From Owenweeksia sp965214115 (GTDB lineage Bacteria > Bacteroidota > Bacteroidia > Flavobacteriales > Schleiferiaceae): a stretch of DNA of 64,000 nt. Position numbers and translations under genes: made by a program. This document shows positions 56,382 through 64,000 of this stretch, in pieces. The DNA is taken from NCBI GenBank assembly GCA_965214115.1, contig CBDCAU010000003.1, forward strand, positions 1-64,000. Direction: 5' to 3'. Below the pieces are notes generated by a model that had not been told where the DNA came from, made no database searches, and worked only from the letters and a program-made list of their open reading frames with translations. Position 1 is the first letter of the stretch; each line of letters begins with the position of its first letter.

Positions 56382-58805
56382 ATGAAAATCTCCTACACTT
56401 GGCTCAAAGACTACCTCCCCGTGAACCTGCCGCCCGAAAAAGTGGCTGAAATCCTGACGGACACGGGCTTGGAAGTGGAAGGCACGGAGGAAATAGAGAC
56501 CGTGCAGGGCGGGCTGCGCGGCGTGGTCATCGGGCAGGTGCTGACCTGCGAACCGCACCCAAATGCCGACCGACTGAAAAAAACCACGGTCGATATCGGC
56601 GCGGGCGAGCCGCTGGAAATCGTGTGTGGCGCGCCCAATGTGGCGGCGGGGCAAAAAGTGCCGGTGGCCACCGTCGGCACCAAAATCTACACGGACGAGG
56701 GCGAGTTCACCATCAAAAAAAGCAAAATCCGTGGCGAGGTGAGCGAGGGGATGATTTGCGCGGAAGACGAACTGAACCTCGGCCAAAGCCACGACGGCAT
56801 TATGGTGCTGGACGATGACGCCAAAGTGGGCCAGTCCGCCACTGAATATTTTGATATTCAGACGGATACGGTTTTTGAAATAGGTCTGACGCCCAACCGC
56901 ACCGACGCGATGTGCCACTACGGCGTGGCGCGGGACTTGCGCGCGGCGCTCCTCCAAAAAGGTGAAAAAACGGGTGATTTGCAGTTGCCGTCGGTGGAAA
57001 AATTTGCGGTGCAAAACCGCGCTTTGCCCATCGACATCGTGATTGAGGATGAGGCCGCCTGTCCGCGCTACGCGGGCGTTTCCATTAAAAATGTGAAAGT
57101 GCAACCTTCGCCGGACTGGCTGCAAAACCGCCTCCGTGCGATTGGCCTCGGCCCCATCAATAATGTGGTGGATATTACCAATTACATCCTCCACGAAACA
57201 GGGCATCCGCTCCACGCCTTCGACGTTCAGACAATTACGGGCAATAAAATCATCGTAAAAACTTTGCCGGACGGCACGAAATTCACCACGCTGGACGACA
57301 AAGAGCGGACGCTGCACGAGGACGATTTGATGATTTGCAACGTCGAGGAAGGGATGGTCATCGCGGGGATTTTTGGCGGCAAAAAGAGCGGCGTGACGGA
57401 AAACACGACCGACATTTTTCTGGAAGCGGCGTGGTTCGACCCCGTTTCCATCCGCAAAACGGCCAAGCGCCACGGACTGAACACGGACGCGAGTTTCCGC
57501 TACGAGCGCGGCGTGGACCCCGAAATGACGATGTACGCCTTGAAACGCGCCGCACTTTTGGTGCAGGAAATCGCGGGCGGCGAAGTGTCGATGGACATTT
57601 TGGACGTGCACCCCCAGAAAATTGAAGGTGCAAAATGCACCTTGAATCTGCAACGGATGCGAACTTTGATTGGCCAAGAAATTCCTGAAAATGAAGTGCG
57701 TCAAATTTTGCAATCACTTGATATTGAAATTCTTTCGGAAAGCGGGGACGATTGGCAACTGAAAGTCCCCGCCTACCGGATGGACGTGACCCGCGAAGCG
57801 GATGTGGTGGAGGAAGTGCTACGGATTTACGGTTTCAACGCGATTGCGGTGCCGGAAAAAATGCGCGTTTCCGTGGCGCAAACCGACCCCAAAGACGAGG
57901 CGCGTTTTCGCGAAAAAATCAGTGCCGGACTGGCGGCGCGCGGTTTCCACGAAATAATGAACAACTCGCTGACCAAGCCGCAGTATTTCGAAAAGCACGG
58001 TTTTGATGCCAAAAATTCCGTGGAAATGTTGAACCCGCTGAGTCAAGATTTGGCGGTGCTGCGGCAGAGTTTGGTCTTCGGCGGATTGGAAACGATTGCG
58101 CGCAACGCCAACCGACAACGTGCTGATTTAAAGCTCTTTGAATTCGGAAAAACCTATCAAAACCAAGACGGAAAATATTCTGAAAAGGAATTTTTGGCGC
58201 TTTGGATGACCGGTTCCGAGAATCCCGAAAACTGGAAAAATGAAAATCAACCGAGCGATTTTTTCTATCTAAAATCAGAGATAGAAATTATTTTAAAAAG
58301 TTTGGGTATTTCCGAATGGGAGGAAAATGAAGTTTCCAGCGAAATTTTTGATTTTTCTTTGGAAATTTCTACGAATAAAAAACCGCTCTTTTTTATTGGA
58401 AAATTGAAACCATCTTTTCTAAAAGAAACCGATGTAAAACAAGACGTTTTTTATGCCGAAGCAGATTGGAAAGTTTTGGCCAAAAAAGCCGCTAAAAATT
58501 CCATACCATTTCAAGAACTTCCTAAGTATCCTGCCGTCCGCCGTGATTTGGCACTTCTTTTAGATAAAAAAATATTGTATTCCGATTTGAAGAAGTCCGC
58601 CCAAAATTCCGAACGGAAAATCTTGCGAAATGTGAATCTTTTTGATGTGTATGAAGGCGAAAAATTACCTTCGGATAAAAAAAGCTACGCCCTCAGCTTC
58701 ACGCTCCGCGATGATTCTAAAACGCTGAACGACAAGCAGGTGGAGAAAACGATGGAGAAGATTTTGGGGAATTTCAAGAAGGAATTTGCGGCGGAGTTGC
58801 GGTGA
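56382..58805 (+). CDS. pheT: phenylalanyl-tRNA synthetase beta subunit
   Basis: 807 residues, standard for PheT. Order of domains: N-terminal EMAP-like tRNA-binding fold (about 40-150, VVIGQVLTCEPHPNADRLKKT and ICAEDELNLG); B3/B4 editing domain (about 210-385, PRYAGVSIKNV, NNVVDITNYILHETGHPLHAFD); B5 domain (about 415-480, VPAYRMDVTREADVVEEVLRIYG); the catalytic-like core; and the C-terminal FDX-ACB anticodon domain (about 715-807, FQELPKYPAVRRDLALLLD, SYALSFTLRDDSKTLND). Works with PheS, encoded elsewhere, to charge tRNA-Phe. Full length. Confidence 0.97.
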   Translation: MKISYTWLKDYLPVNLPPEKVAEILTDTGLEVEGTEEIETVQGGLRGVVIGQVLTCEPHPNADRLKKTTVDIGAGEPLEIVCGAPNVAAGQKVPVATVGTKIYTDEGEFTIKKSKIRGEVSEGMICAEDELNLGQSHDGIMVLDDDAKVGQSATEYFDIQTDTVFEIGLTPNRTDAMCHYGVARDLRAALLQKGEKTGDLQLPSVEKFAVQNRALPIDIVIEDEAACPRYAGVSIKNVKVQPSPDWLQNRLRAIGLGPINNVVDITNYILHETGHPLHAFDVQTITGNKIIVKTLPDGTKFTTLDDKERTLHEDDLMICNVEEGMVIAGIFGGKKSGVTENTTDIFLEAAWFDPVSIRKTAKRHGLNTDASFRYERGVDPEMTMYALKRAALLVQEIAGGEVSMDILDVHPQKIEGAKCTLNLQRMRTLIGQEIPENEVRQILQSLDIEILSESGDDWQLKVPAYRMDVTREADVVEEVLRIYGFNAIAVPEKMRVSVAQTDPKDEARFREKISAGLAARGFHEIMNNSLTKPQYFEKHGFDAKNSVEMLNPLSQDLAVLRQSLVFGGLETIARNANRQRADLKLFEFGKTYQNQDGKYSEKEFLALWMTGSENPENWKNENQPSDFFYLKSEIEIILKSLGISEWEENEVSSEIFDFSLEISTNKKPLFFIGKLKPSFLKETDVKQDVFYAEADWKVLAKKAAKNSIPFQELPKYPAVRRDLALLLDKKILYSDLKKSAQNSERKILRNVNLFDVYEGEKLPSDKKSYALSFTLRDDSKTLNDKQVEKTMEKILGNFKKEFAAELR

Positions 58806-58811
58806 ATCTTT

Positions 58812-58868
58812 TAACACGGAGACACGGGGGGTACAGAGTTCTCTCCGTGTCTCTGCGTCTCTGTGTTT
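58812..58868 (+). repeat. ACACGGAG palindromic repeat (first copy)
   Basis: AACACGGAGACACGG at the left pairs with CCGTGTCTC...TGTGTTT at the right, forming a long imperfect hairpin between pheT and the deacetylase gene. A sister element lies at 59785-59845. Confidence 0.8.
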
Positions 58869-58873
58869 ATAAA

Positions 58874-59776
58874 ATGCTAAAAATTGCCTACGCCCAAATT
58901 TACCACCATCCCCTGCCCGCCGGCCACCGTTTCCCGATGGAAAAATATTCGCTGATTCCTGAGCAACTTTTATACGAAGGAACTTGTACCAATTCCAACT
59001 TTTTCGCACCTCAAAAATTATCCGAAAAAGACATCCTCCGAATACACGATTTGGAATATTGGAAAAAACTGCAAAATATAAACCTTTCCCGAAAGGAAGA
59101 ACGTGCCACGGGATTTCCGCTTTCCGCGAAGTTGGTGGAGCGTGAAATCACGATTTGTCAGGGAACGATTGACAATTGCAAATATGCTTTGGAATTCGGC
59201 GTTTCGATGAACATCGCTGGAGGTACACACCACGCTTATCGCAATTGGGGCGAGGGTTTTTGCCTGTTGAACGACATTGCGATCGCCGCCGCTTGGTTGC
59301 TGGAAAACCAAAAAGACAAACAAATTTTGGTAGTGGATTTGGACGTCCATCAAGGCAACGGCACGGCCAAAATTTTTGAAAACGAACCGCGCGTTTTCAC
59401 CTTCTCGATGCACGGTGAAAATAACTACCCGCTCCACAAAGAAAAATCGGATTTAGATGTACCATTACCCGATAAAACCGATGGGAAATTTTATCTAAAA
59501 AAGCTGAAGAACATTATACCAAAGTTGATAGACGAAAATGAACCTGATTTTATTTTTTTTCAGAGCGGGGTGGATGTTTTAGAAACCGATAAATTGGGGC
59601 GACTTTCTTTGTCCCAAAAAGATTGCAAAGCGCGCGACCGTTTTGTATTGGAAACCTGTCGCAAAAACCAAATTCCCGTGGCGGTGAATATGGGCGGCGG
59701 CTACTCTGATCGGATTGCGGATATCGTGGATGCGCACGCCAATACGTTTCGGCTGGCGCAGGAAATTTTCTTTTGA
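58874..59776 (+). CDS. histone deacetylase-family protein
   Basis: 300 residues from the ATG at 58874 (MLKIAYAQIYHHPLPAGH). The arginase/deacetylase fold motifs are intact: MNIAGGTHHAYRNWGEGFCLLNDIAIAA (catalytic His pair), VVDLDVHQGNGTA (zinc ligands D and H) and FFQSGVDVLETDKLGRLSLS (third ligand D), with the closing GGGYSDRI. Bacterial members deacetylate small molecules, polyamines or proteins; the substrate is unknown here. The longer in-frame start overlapping pheT would run through a palindromic repeat and is rejected. The gene is flanked on both sides by the same repeat. Confidence 0.9.
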   Translation: MLKIAYAQIYHHPLPAGHRFPMEKYSLIPEQLLYEGTCTNSNFFAPQKLSEKDILRIHDLEYWKKLQNINLSRKEERATGFPLSAKLVEREITICQGTIDNCKYALEFGVSMNIAGGTHHAYRNWGEGFCLLNDIAIAAAWLLENQKDKQILVVDLDVHQGNGTAKIFENEPRVFTFSMHGENNYPLHKEKSDLDVPLPDKTDGKFYLKKLKNIIPKLIDENEPDFIFFQSGVDVLETDKLGRLSLSQKDCKARDRFVLETCRKNQIPVAVNMGGGYSDRIADIVDAHANTFRLAQEIFF

Positions 59777-59784
59777 AAACATTT

Positions 59785-59845
59785 AAACACGGAGGCACGG
59801 AGATACAGAGAAAAAAACTCCGTGCCTCCGTGTCTCTGTGTTTTT
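59785..59845 (+). terminator. ACACGGAG palindrome acting as terminator (second copy)
   Basis: AAACACGGAGGCACGGAG pairs with CTCCGTGCCTCCGTGT, and T5 follows the 3' arm, so this repeat copy can double as a rho-independent terminator after the deacetylase gene. Confidence 0.75.
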
Positions 59846-59872
59846 AGAATGCTTCCACCGTTCGCTCCTCCT

Positions 59873-59880
59873 TAGTTTTG
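59873..59880 (+). promoter_or_regulatory. -7 promoter element of ctaA
   Basis: TAGTTTTG fits TAnnTTTG and ends only four bases before the ATG at 59885, which predicts a leaderless or nearly leaderless mRNA. Confidence 0.55.
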
Positions 59881-59884
59881 CGGT

Positions 59885-60958
59885 ATGAAAAAATGGTTCC
59901 GCCCGTTGGTGAAAATCGAGCTGGTGCTAATTTACTTAGTCATTTTAGCGGGCAGCATCGTGCGGATGACCGGCAGCGGAATGGGCTGCCCCGACTGGCC
60001 GAAGTGCTTTGGGTATTTGATTCCGCCTACGGAGCGGGCGCAGTTGGAATGGCAACCGAACCGTGAATTTCAACACGGGCAAATCATTATCGTAAATGAA
60101 AGTTTGCGCGTGGCTAAGTCGGATTTCACCACTGAAAACCAATACGTTGCCGAAAACTGGGCGGCTTACACCAAACACGATTATGCGCTTTTCAATCCCG
60201 CGCACACTTGGGTGGAATACCTCAACCGACTGATGGGCGCGCTGGCAGGGATTCCGATGTTTTTGTTGTTTGTTTTAAGCCTTTTTTATATCAAAAAATA
60301 TGTGCGCTATTTCATTCTTTCGGCGCTTGGTCTTTTTTTATTGGGATTTGAAGCGTGGCTGGGTAAGTTGGTAGTAGATGGAAATTTGATTCCCAATAGC
60401 ATTACCATCCATATGCTGGGGGCGCTTTGTATCGTAGTGGTTTTGCTGGTTTTTCTATTTATTTTAAATAAAGAAAGTTCTTATCAAAATATAGTTTCCA
60501 AAAAATTTAAGAATATCTTGGTTTTGACGCTGATTTTGTCCTTGATTCAGATAATTATCGGAACACAAGTACGTGAGCAAATTGACCATCTAAATGAAGC
60601 CGGAATAGCTCGCGATAGTTGGATTGAAAATTTAGATTGGGAATTCTATTTACACCGTACGTTTTCGCTGCTGATTTTGGGTTTGAATGTTTGGCTTTTT
60701 ATAAAGAATCGCCGTGAAAATTATCAAATCCACGAAATGAATTGGATTGTTGGAATTATCGGCGTGGAAATCTTGCTGGGCGTGGTTTTGAATTATTTTG
60801 AAATGCCCAAATTCGCGCAGCCCGCACATTTGCTTTTGGCTACTTTTCTGTTTGGTTTTCAGTTTTCTGCGGTGCTGAAAGCTAACTTCACTCCTCATAC
60901 AAAATATCCATCGCGCGAAACGAATCCTGCAAATCCACCTGCAGTTTCACGCTCGTAA
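59885..60958 (+). CDS. ctaA: haem A synthase (COX15/CtaA family)
   Basis: 357 residues with about eight membrane spans. The start VILAGSIVRMTGSGMGCPDWPKCFG is the family's first-span signature, including the cysteine pair (C-PDWPK-C) of the extracytoplasmic loop. Haem-ligand histidines are in WVEYLNRLMGALAG/HTW, ITIHMLGAL and FYLHRTFSLL and near PAHLLLATFLFG. It oxidises haem O to haem A for cytochrome oxidase. The C-terminal ~25 residues after the last span (ANFTPHTKYPSRETNPANPP...) overlap the convergent DUF2007 gene by 71 bases and are not family-like, so the original stop may have been lost. Confidence 0.92.
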   Translation: MKKWFRPLVKIELVLIYLVILAGSIVRMTGSGMGCPDWPKCFGYLIPPTERAQLEWQPNREFQHGQIIIVNESLRVAKSDFTTENQYVAENWAAYTKHDYALFNPAHTWVEYLNRLMGALAGIPMFLLFVLSLFYIKKYVRYFILSALGLFLLGFEAWLGKLVVDGNLIPNSITIHMLGALCIVVVLLVFLFILNKESSYQNIVSKKFKNILVLTLILSLIQIIIGTQVREQIDHLNEAGIARDSWIENLDWEFYLHRTFSLLILGLNVWLFIKNRRENYQIHEMNWIVGIIGVEILLGVVLNYFEMPKFAQPAHLLLATFLFGFQFSAVLKANFTPHTKYPSRETNPANPPAVSRS

Positions 60959-61091
60959 AAGCGGACGGAATGAGCGAATTCAGGTTTTCGTTGGTCAAAA
61001 ACACGCGGATGCCCTCCGCTTCGAGGCGCGATTTCAAAACGTAGGCCTCGTTCACGTTGTCAAATTCCGTTATGGTGACGAGTTCTGCCAT
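60888..61091 (-). CDS. DUF2007-family small protein
   Basis: 67 residues: ELVTITEFDNVNEAYVLKSRLEAEGIRVFLTNENLNSL...VKLQVDLQDSFRAMDIL, matching DUF2007 (a putative signal-transducing, ACT-like beta-alpha-beta domain). It overlaps the end of gldD by 22 bases in the same direction and converges with ctaA over 71 bases. Last gene of the ssb-gldE-gldD unit. Confidence 0.85.
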   Translation of the reverse strand: MAELVTITEFDNVNEAYVLKSRLEAEGIRVFLTNENLNSLIPSAFTSVKLQVDLQDSFRAMDILYEE

Positions 61092-61645
61092 TCCAGCGTT
61101 TCGATGAGGTGGGCGATTTCGCCTTGCATAAATTCGTTGGCGGGCCGCAGCGAATCGGCGTTCGGTTCGGCATAAAAATACAGGACGCCGCGGAGGAAAT
61201 TCTGGGTACTGTCGGTCATAAAAAATTGGGCGTTGCTGGCGGCGTCACCCTGCAGTTGGTACAAGATTCCATACACGTGGGAAGCCGCGTCGGCAAAGAG
61301 TTTTTCGGAAATGCCGTCCGCTTTCACGGTGTGTTTGTAAGCGAGTTTGTGGCCGTCTTCCAGCAAAGTTTCCAGTCCGGTTTCGTCCACATTTTTATAA
61401 GTCAATTGCAGCCGCGCCTTCAAATCGGGATAATAAATATCGCCCCAGCAATCTTCTTTTTGGTGCGGCTGCCACTCCGCATTTTGATTGTATTCAAAAG
61501 AATAGCCGCAGTCATTTTCAAAGATTTGGTATTCTTTCGCGGGAAGGGAAATCCGAAAATAACCGCGCGGCTTGGGCGTGTAGTTTTCCTCGCCGCCGCA
61601 GCTTGCAAATCCCATCAGCAAAAGAAAAATCCAACTATTTTTCAT
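61070..61645 (-). CDS. gldD: gliding motility lipoprotein GldD
   Basis: 191 residues from the ATG at 61645 (MKNSWIFLLL); an ATG three codons earlier also exists, both lying inside the end of gldE. Lipobox FASC, then a GldD-type sequence: YTPKPRGYFRISLPAKEYQIFENDCGYSFEYN, the CWGDIYYP motif, and SHVYGILYQLQGDAASNAQFFMTDST...LRGVLYFYA. GldD is a lipoprotein needed for gliding and secretion in Flavobacterium johnsoniae, working with GldE. The position directly after gldE is the conserved arrangement. Confidence 0.93.
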   Translation of the reverse strand: MKNSWIFLLLMGFASCGGEENYTPKPRGYFRISLPAKEYQIFENDCGYSFEYNQNAEWQPHQKEDCWGDIYYPDLKARLQLTYKNVDETGLETLLEDGHKLAYKHTVKADGISEKLFADAASHVYGILYQLQGDAASNAQFFMTDSTQNFLRGVLYFYAEPNADSLRPANEFMQGEIAHLIETLEWQNSSP

Positions 61646-62978
61646 CCTCGGCATTTTCTTCTTTGGGAATTTCTTTGATGTCCACCCGCACGCGCTGGAT
61701 GCGCCGCCCGTCTTGACTTTCCACTTTGAAAACGTAATTCTCGAATATTATTTCTTCGTCTTTTTCGGGGAATTTTCCGGCCACTTCCAAAAGAAATCCC
61801 GCCAAGGTGTCCGCCTCGCCCCGCGCTTTTTCAAAAACTTCTATTTCAGAATGCACCACTTTTACAAAATCCGTCAAGTGGATTTTCCCTTCAAAAACGT
61901 AGGTTTTTTCATCCAATTTGGAATACACCAATTCTTCATCATCAAATTCATCACTAATGTCGCCCACGATTTCCTCGATTACATCCTCTAAAGTAATGAT
62001 GCCAGAAGTGCCGCCAAACTCATCTACCACCACGGCCAAGTGTATCTTTTTTTCCTGAAATTCTTTTAACAAATCATCGATTTTTTTATTCTCGGGAACG
62101 AAGAACGAATCACGCACTAAATCTATCCAATTAAAGGTTGGCGATTCTTCCACGTGCGGCAACAAATCTTTTATATAAAGCGTACCTTTTATTTGGTCAA
62201 AATTCTCTTCATAAACGGGGATTCGGCTGTAGCCGGAATCGACGATCATCGTCAATACTTTTTCGTAATCCCAACTTACATCCACGGCCACCACGTCGGT
62301 GCGCGGTTTCATAATTTGTTTGACGTTGGTATTGCCAAATTTCACGATGCCTTTCAAGATTTTCTGTTCGTCCTCGGTGGTGTCGTCATCGGTGGTGAGT
62401 TCGAGGGCTTGGGTGAGGTCGTCCACGGAAAGATTGTCGGCGTTGCTGCGCAATCTTTTTTCTATAAAAGACGTGCTGCGCACCAGCACTACGCTGAGCG
62501 GGCGGCAGATTTGGCGCATCACCATCATCGGGCGGCTCATAAACGTGGCAAATTTTAGCGAGCTGCGCGAGGCGTACACCTTGGGCAAAACCTCCCCGAA
62601 AAGCAACAATAGAAAGGTGATGACCACAATTTGGAAAAGGAATCCGAGCGTCTCATTCTGCGAAAAATCCATCATTTGGTTGGTGATGAACGACGACAGG
62701 ATGACGATGCCCACGTTGATGAAATTATTGCCGATCAAAATGGTGGCGAGCAAGGTTTTGGGATGGTCGAGCAAATCGGTAAGGCGCTGCAAGACAGGGC
62801 CTTCCTGCAATTCGTCAAGGTCGGCGGAGCGGAGGGAAAAAAACGCGACCTCGCTGCCGCTGATGAGCGCGGAGCCGAGCAGCAGGAACAGCAAAATGAG
62901 CAAGGGCGCGATCACGCCAAGGTCGAACGGCCGCAGGATGTCGAGCAATAAAAAGTAACTGGAGGGGTCGGGGTCCAA
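61635..62978 (-). CDS. gldE: gliding motility-associated protein GldE
   Basis: 447 residues of the CNNM/CorC (HlyC) membrane family. The transmembrane CNNM domain (about 20-205) contains SALISGSEVAFFSLR and ATILIGNNFINVGIV. A CBS pair follows (about 215-345, IMKPRTDVVAVDV...LYIKDLLPHVEE and VVDEFGGTSGIITLEDVIEEIVGDI), then a CorC_HlyC transporter-associated domain (about 350-435). In Bacteroidota this gene between ssb and gldD is GldE, which supports gliding/T9SS function. It overlaps gldD by about 11 bases and follows ssb by 23. Confidence 0.93.
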   Translation of the reverse strand: MDPDPSSYFLLLDILRPFDLGVIAPLLILLFLLLGSALISGSEVAFFSLRSADLDELQEGPVLQRLTDLLDHPKTLLATILIGNNFINVGIVILSSFITNQMMDFSQNETLGFLFQIVVITFLLLLFGEVLPKVYASRSSLKFATFMSRPMMVMRQICRPLSVVLVRSTSFIEKRLRSNADNLSVDDLTQALELTTDDDTTEDEQKILKGIVKFGNTNVKQIMKPRTDVVAVDVSWDYEKVLTMIVDSGYSRIPVYEENFDQIKGTLYIKDLLPHVEESPTFNWIDLVRDSFFVPENKKIDDLLKEFQEKKIHLAVVVDEFGGTSGIITLEDVIEEIVGDISDEFDDEELVYSKLDEKTYVFEGKIHLTDFVKVVHSEIEVFEKARGEADTLAGFLLEVAGKFPEKDEEIIFENYVFKVESQDGRRIQRVRVDIKEIPKEENAEDEK

Positions 62979-63001
62979 ATGGGGAGCGGGTTAGTCAGGT
63001 G

Positions 63002-63448
63002 TTAAAACGGGAGGTCGTCCTCGGAATCGTCCTTGGCCAGATCCACGTTGCTGGGCTCGCTGGCGGTGTTGGGCTGGGAGCTGCCAGCGCCGGAATTGTA
63101 AGTGCCGCTTTGGCCTTTGGGAGTAAGCATTTGCATTTGGTCGGCCACTATTTCCGTAAAATATTTCGTTTGCCCTTCTTTCTCGTAGCTGGTGGTTTTC
63201 AGTTTACCTTCGATGTAAACCTTGTCCCCTTTTTTTAAATATTTCTCGGCTACTTCCGCTAAGCCGCGCCACATTGTGATGTTATGCCATTCGGTATTTT
63301 CCACCTTTTCGCCCGTATCTCTTTTTTTATAAGATTCGGTGGTGGCGATTGTAAATTTAACCAATGTAGTTCCGCCTTCAAAAGTTCGCACCTCCGGATC
63401 CACGCCCAAGTTTCCGATCAACATTACTTTGTTTAATGAGCCTGCCAT
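63002..63448 (-). CDS. ssb: single-stranded DNA-binding protein
   Basis: 148 residues: an OB fold opening SLNKVMLIGNLGVDPEVRTFEGG, with the TEWHNITMWRGLAEVAEKYLKKGDKVYIEGKLKT core, a Gly/Ser/Asn-rich linker (about 112-138), and the acidic tip DDLPF that recruits replication and repair partners. Normal length. It is the first gene of the ssb-gldE-gldD unit, with TACATTTG at 63479-63486 as its promoter element. Confidence 0.97.
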   Translation of the reverse strand: MAGSLNKVMLIGNLGVDPEVRTFEGGTTLVKFTIATTESYKKRDTGEKVENTEWHNITMWRGLAEVAEKYLKKGDKVYIEGKLKTTSYEKEGQTKYFTEIVADQMQMLTPKGQSGTYNSGAGSSQPNTASEPSNVDLAKDDSEDDLPF

Positions 63449-63478
63449 AATTTTTTGGATTTAGAATTTGGTAATTCA

Positions 63479-63486
63479 CAAATGTA
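63479..63486 (-). promoter_or_regulatory. -7 promoter element of the ssb-gldE-gldD unit
   Basis: TACATTTG on the minus strand matches TAnnTTTG, 30 bases upstream of the ssb ATG. Confidence 0.6.
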
Positions 63487-63584
63487 GAAAAATTGTTTTG
63501 GCGGACAATTTTAAATAGGATGCGAATTGATTTTGGCAAAATTTTTTTAATTTCTATAAACAACGCGTCAACCCTTTGAGGTTC

Positions 63585-64000
63585 GCGCGGCGTGTAGGAT
63601 TTTATAATCTCCGCCCTTGTACGCGGGGTTGATTTATATTTTGTCTTTATGGGGATATGGAGCGATGAAATAAATGGACACTAAAAAAATGCAGCCCCAG
63701 CGGGGCGAAATGATTGTAGCGCCGCCCGTAAGGGCGGCGGTAAATACAATGGGGAATTCCCCAAAACTTGGAGCGCCGTAGGTGCGGCACAAGCTAAAAG
63801 TTTGAAAAGGCGCGGAGCAAATTTCAAACGTGTCGCCCTTTCAGGGCTTCGGTCGCGGCGTGGTTTCTATCTGCTGCCGCCCTTACAGGCGGCGCTACAT
63901 ATATGGCGCTCCTACGGAGCTTTATAACTTTGGAAATGGGAGACCTGACAGGTTTTCAAAACCTGTCAGGTGTTTCGTCCATCCCCATATTTCATTGCTT
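63585..64000. repeat. composite of dispersed palindromes upstream of ssb
   Basis: No gene seen. In order: CCCCAGCGGGG (about 63696), CCGCCCGTAAGGGCGG (about 63723), GGGGAATTCCCC (about 63751), GCGCCGTAGGTGCGGC (about 63774), GCCCTTTCAGGGC (about 63836), CCGCCCTTACAGGCGG (about 63879), GGCGCTCCTACGGAGC (about 63906) and ACCTGACAGGTTTT-CAAAACCTGTCAGGT (about 63943-63971). Several also occur near 19.7 and 20.85 kb; the last is a variant of the 29/31.6-kb palindrome. Confidence 0.8.

Overview
The window looks like chromosomal DNA of a Bacteroidota bacterium, most likely from the Saprospiria/Chitinophagia side of the phylum (the class is inference). Directly visible support: at least four proteins end in type IX secretion (T9SS) type A C-terminal sorting domains; the gliding genes gldE and gldD follow ssb; many lipoproteins carry a Bacteroidota-style short lipobox; start codons lack good Shine-Dalgarno sequences; and several genes are preceded by the Bacteroidota promoter pattern TTTG-N19-TAnnTTTG (clearest before lpd, the DUF2795 gene and the hybrid kinase).

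Layout. 1-2.2 kb: the C-terminus of a T9SS cargo gene, split by a GC-rich IS5-like element, followed by a beta-barrel protein gene. 2.2-5.4 kb: a secreted discoidin/glycoside-hydrolase-like protein (paralogue at 24.8-28.2 kb) and a small helix-hairpin-helix gene broken or recoded at an A9 run. 5.5-11.8 kb: a minus-strand run with an ornithine/alanine racemase-family gene, a KilA-N gene wedged behind a duplicated copy of that racemase's first 28 codons, alanine racemase, an M20 amidohydrolase and a GNAT enzyme. 12-18 kb: cob(I)alamin adenosyltransferase, a DUF2795 gene, two paralogous lipoproteins and secA. 17.9-20.7 kb: an accessory patch with a nuclease-like gene, an orphan excisionase-type antitoxin and a UPF0175/DUF3368 toxin-antitoxin pair. 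21-24.5 kb: a peptide ABC permease, a T9SS lipase and a tandem array of arginine tRNA genes with two decayed copies. 28-37 kb: DUF2461, metG, DUF3109, and nrdA/nrdB separated by a small-gene islet. 37.8-42.8 kb: small membrane or secreted unknowns and a large 116-bp tandem repeat. 42.8-56 kb: dsbD, tilS, a HicA/HicB pair, pabB, a 1366-residue hybrid histidine kinase, lpd, a truncated lysA fragment, a DUF433/DUF5615 toxin-antitoxin pair and two lipoproteins. 56.4-63.4 kb: pheT, a histone-deacetylase-family gene, ctaA, a DUF2007 gene, gldD, gldE and ssb.

Together these are housekeeping genes (translation, secretion, dNTP supply, PDH/OGDH E3, haem A, folate, envelope amino-acid racemisation) interleaved with T9SS-secreted hydrolases and three toxin-antitoxin loci. 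Intergenic DNA is dense with short palindromes and tandem repeats. Some have invaded genes: the nrdA C-terminal linker, the end of metG, and the anticodon arm of two tRNA copies. The observations most worth following are the KilA-N cassette with its duplicated racemase leader, the tRNA-Arg repeat array, the in-frame palindromes in nrdA, and the A9 frameshift gene.
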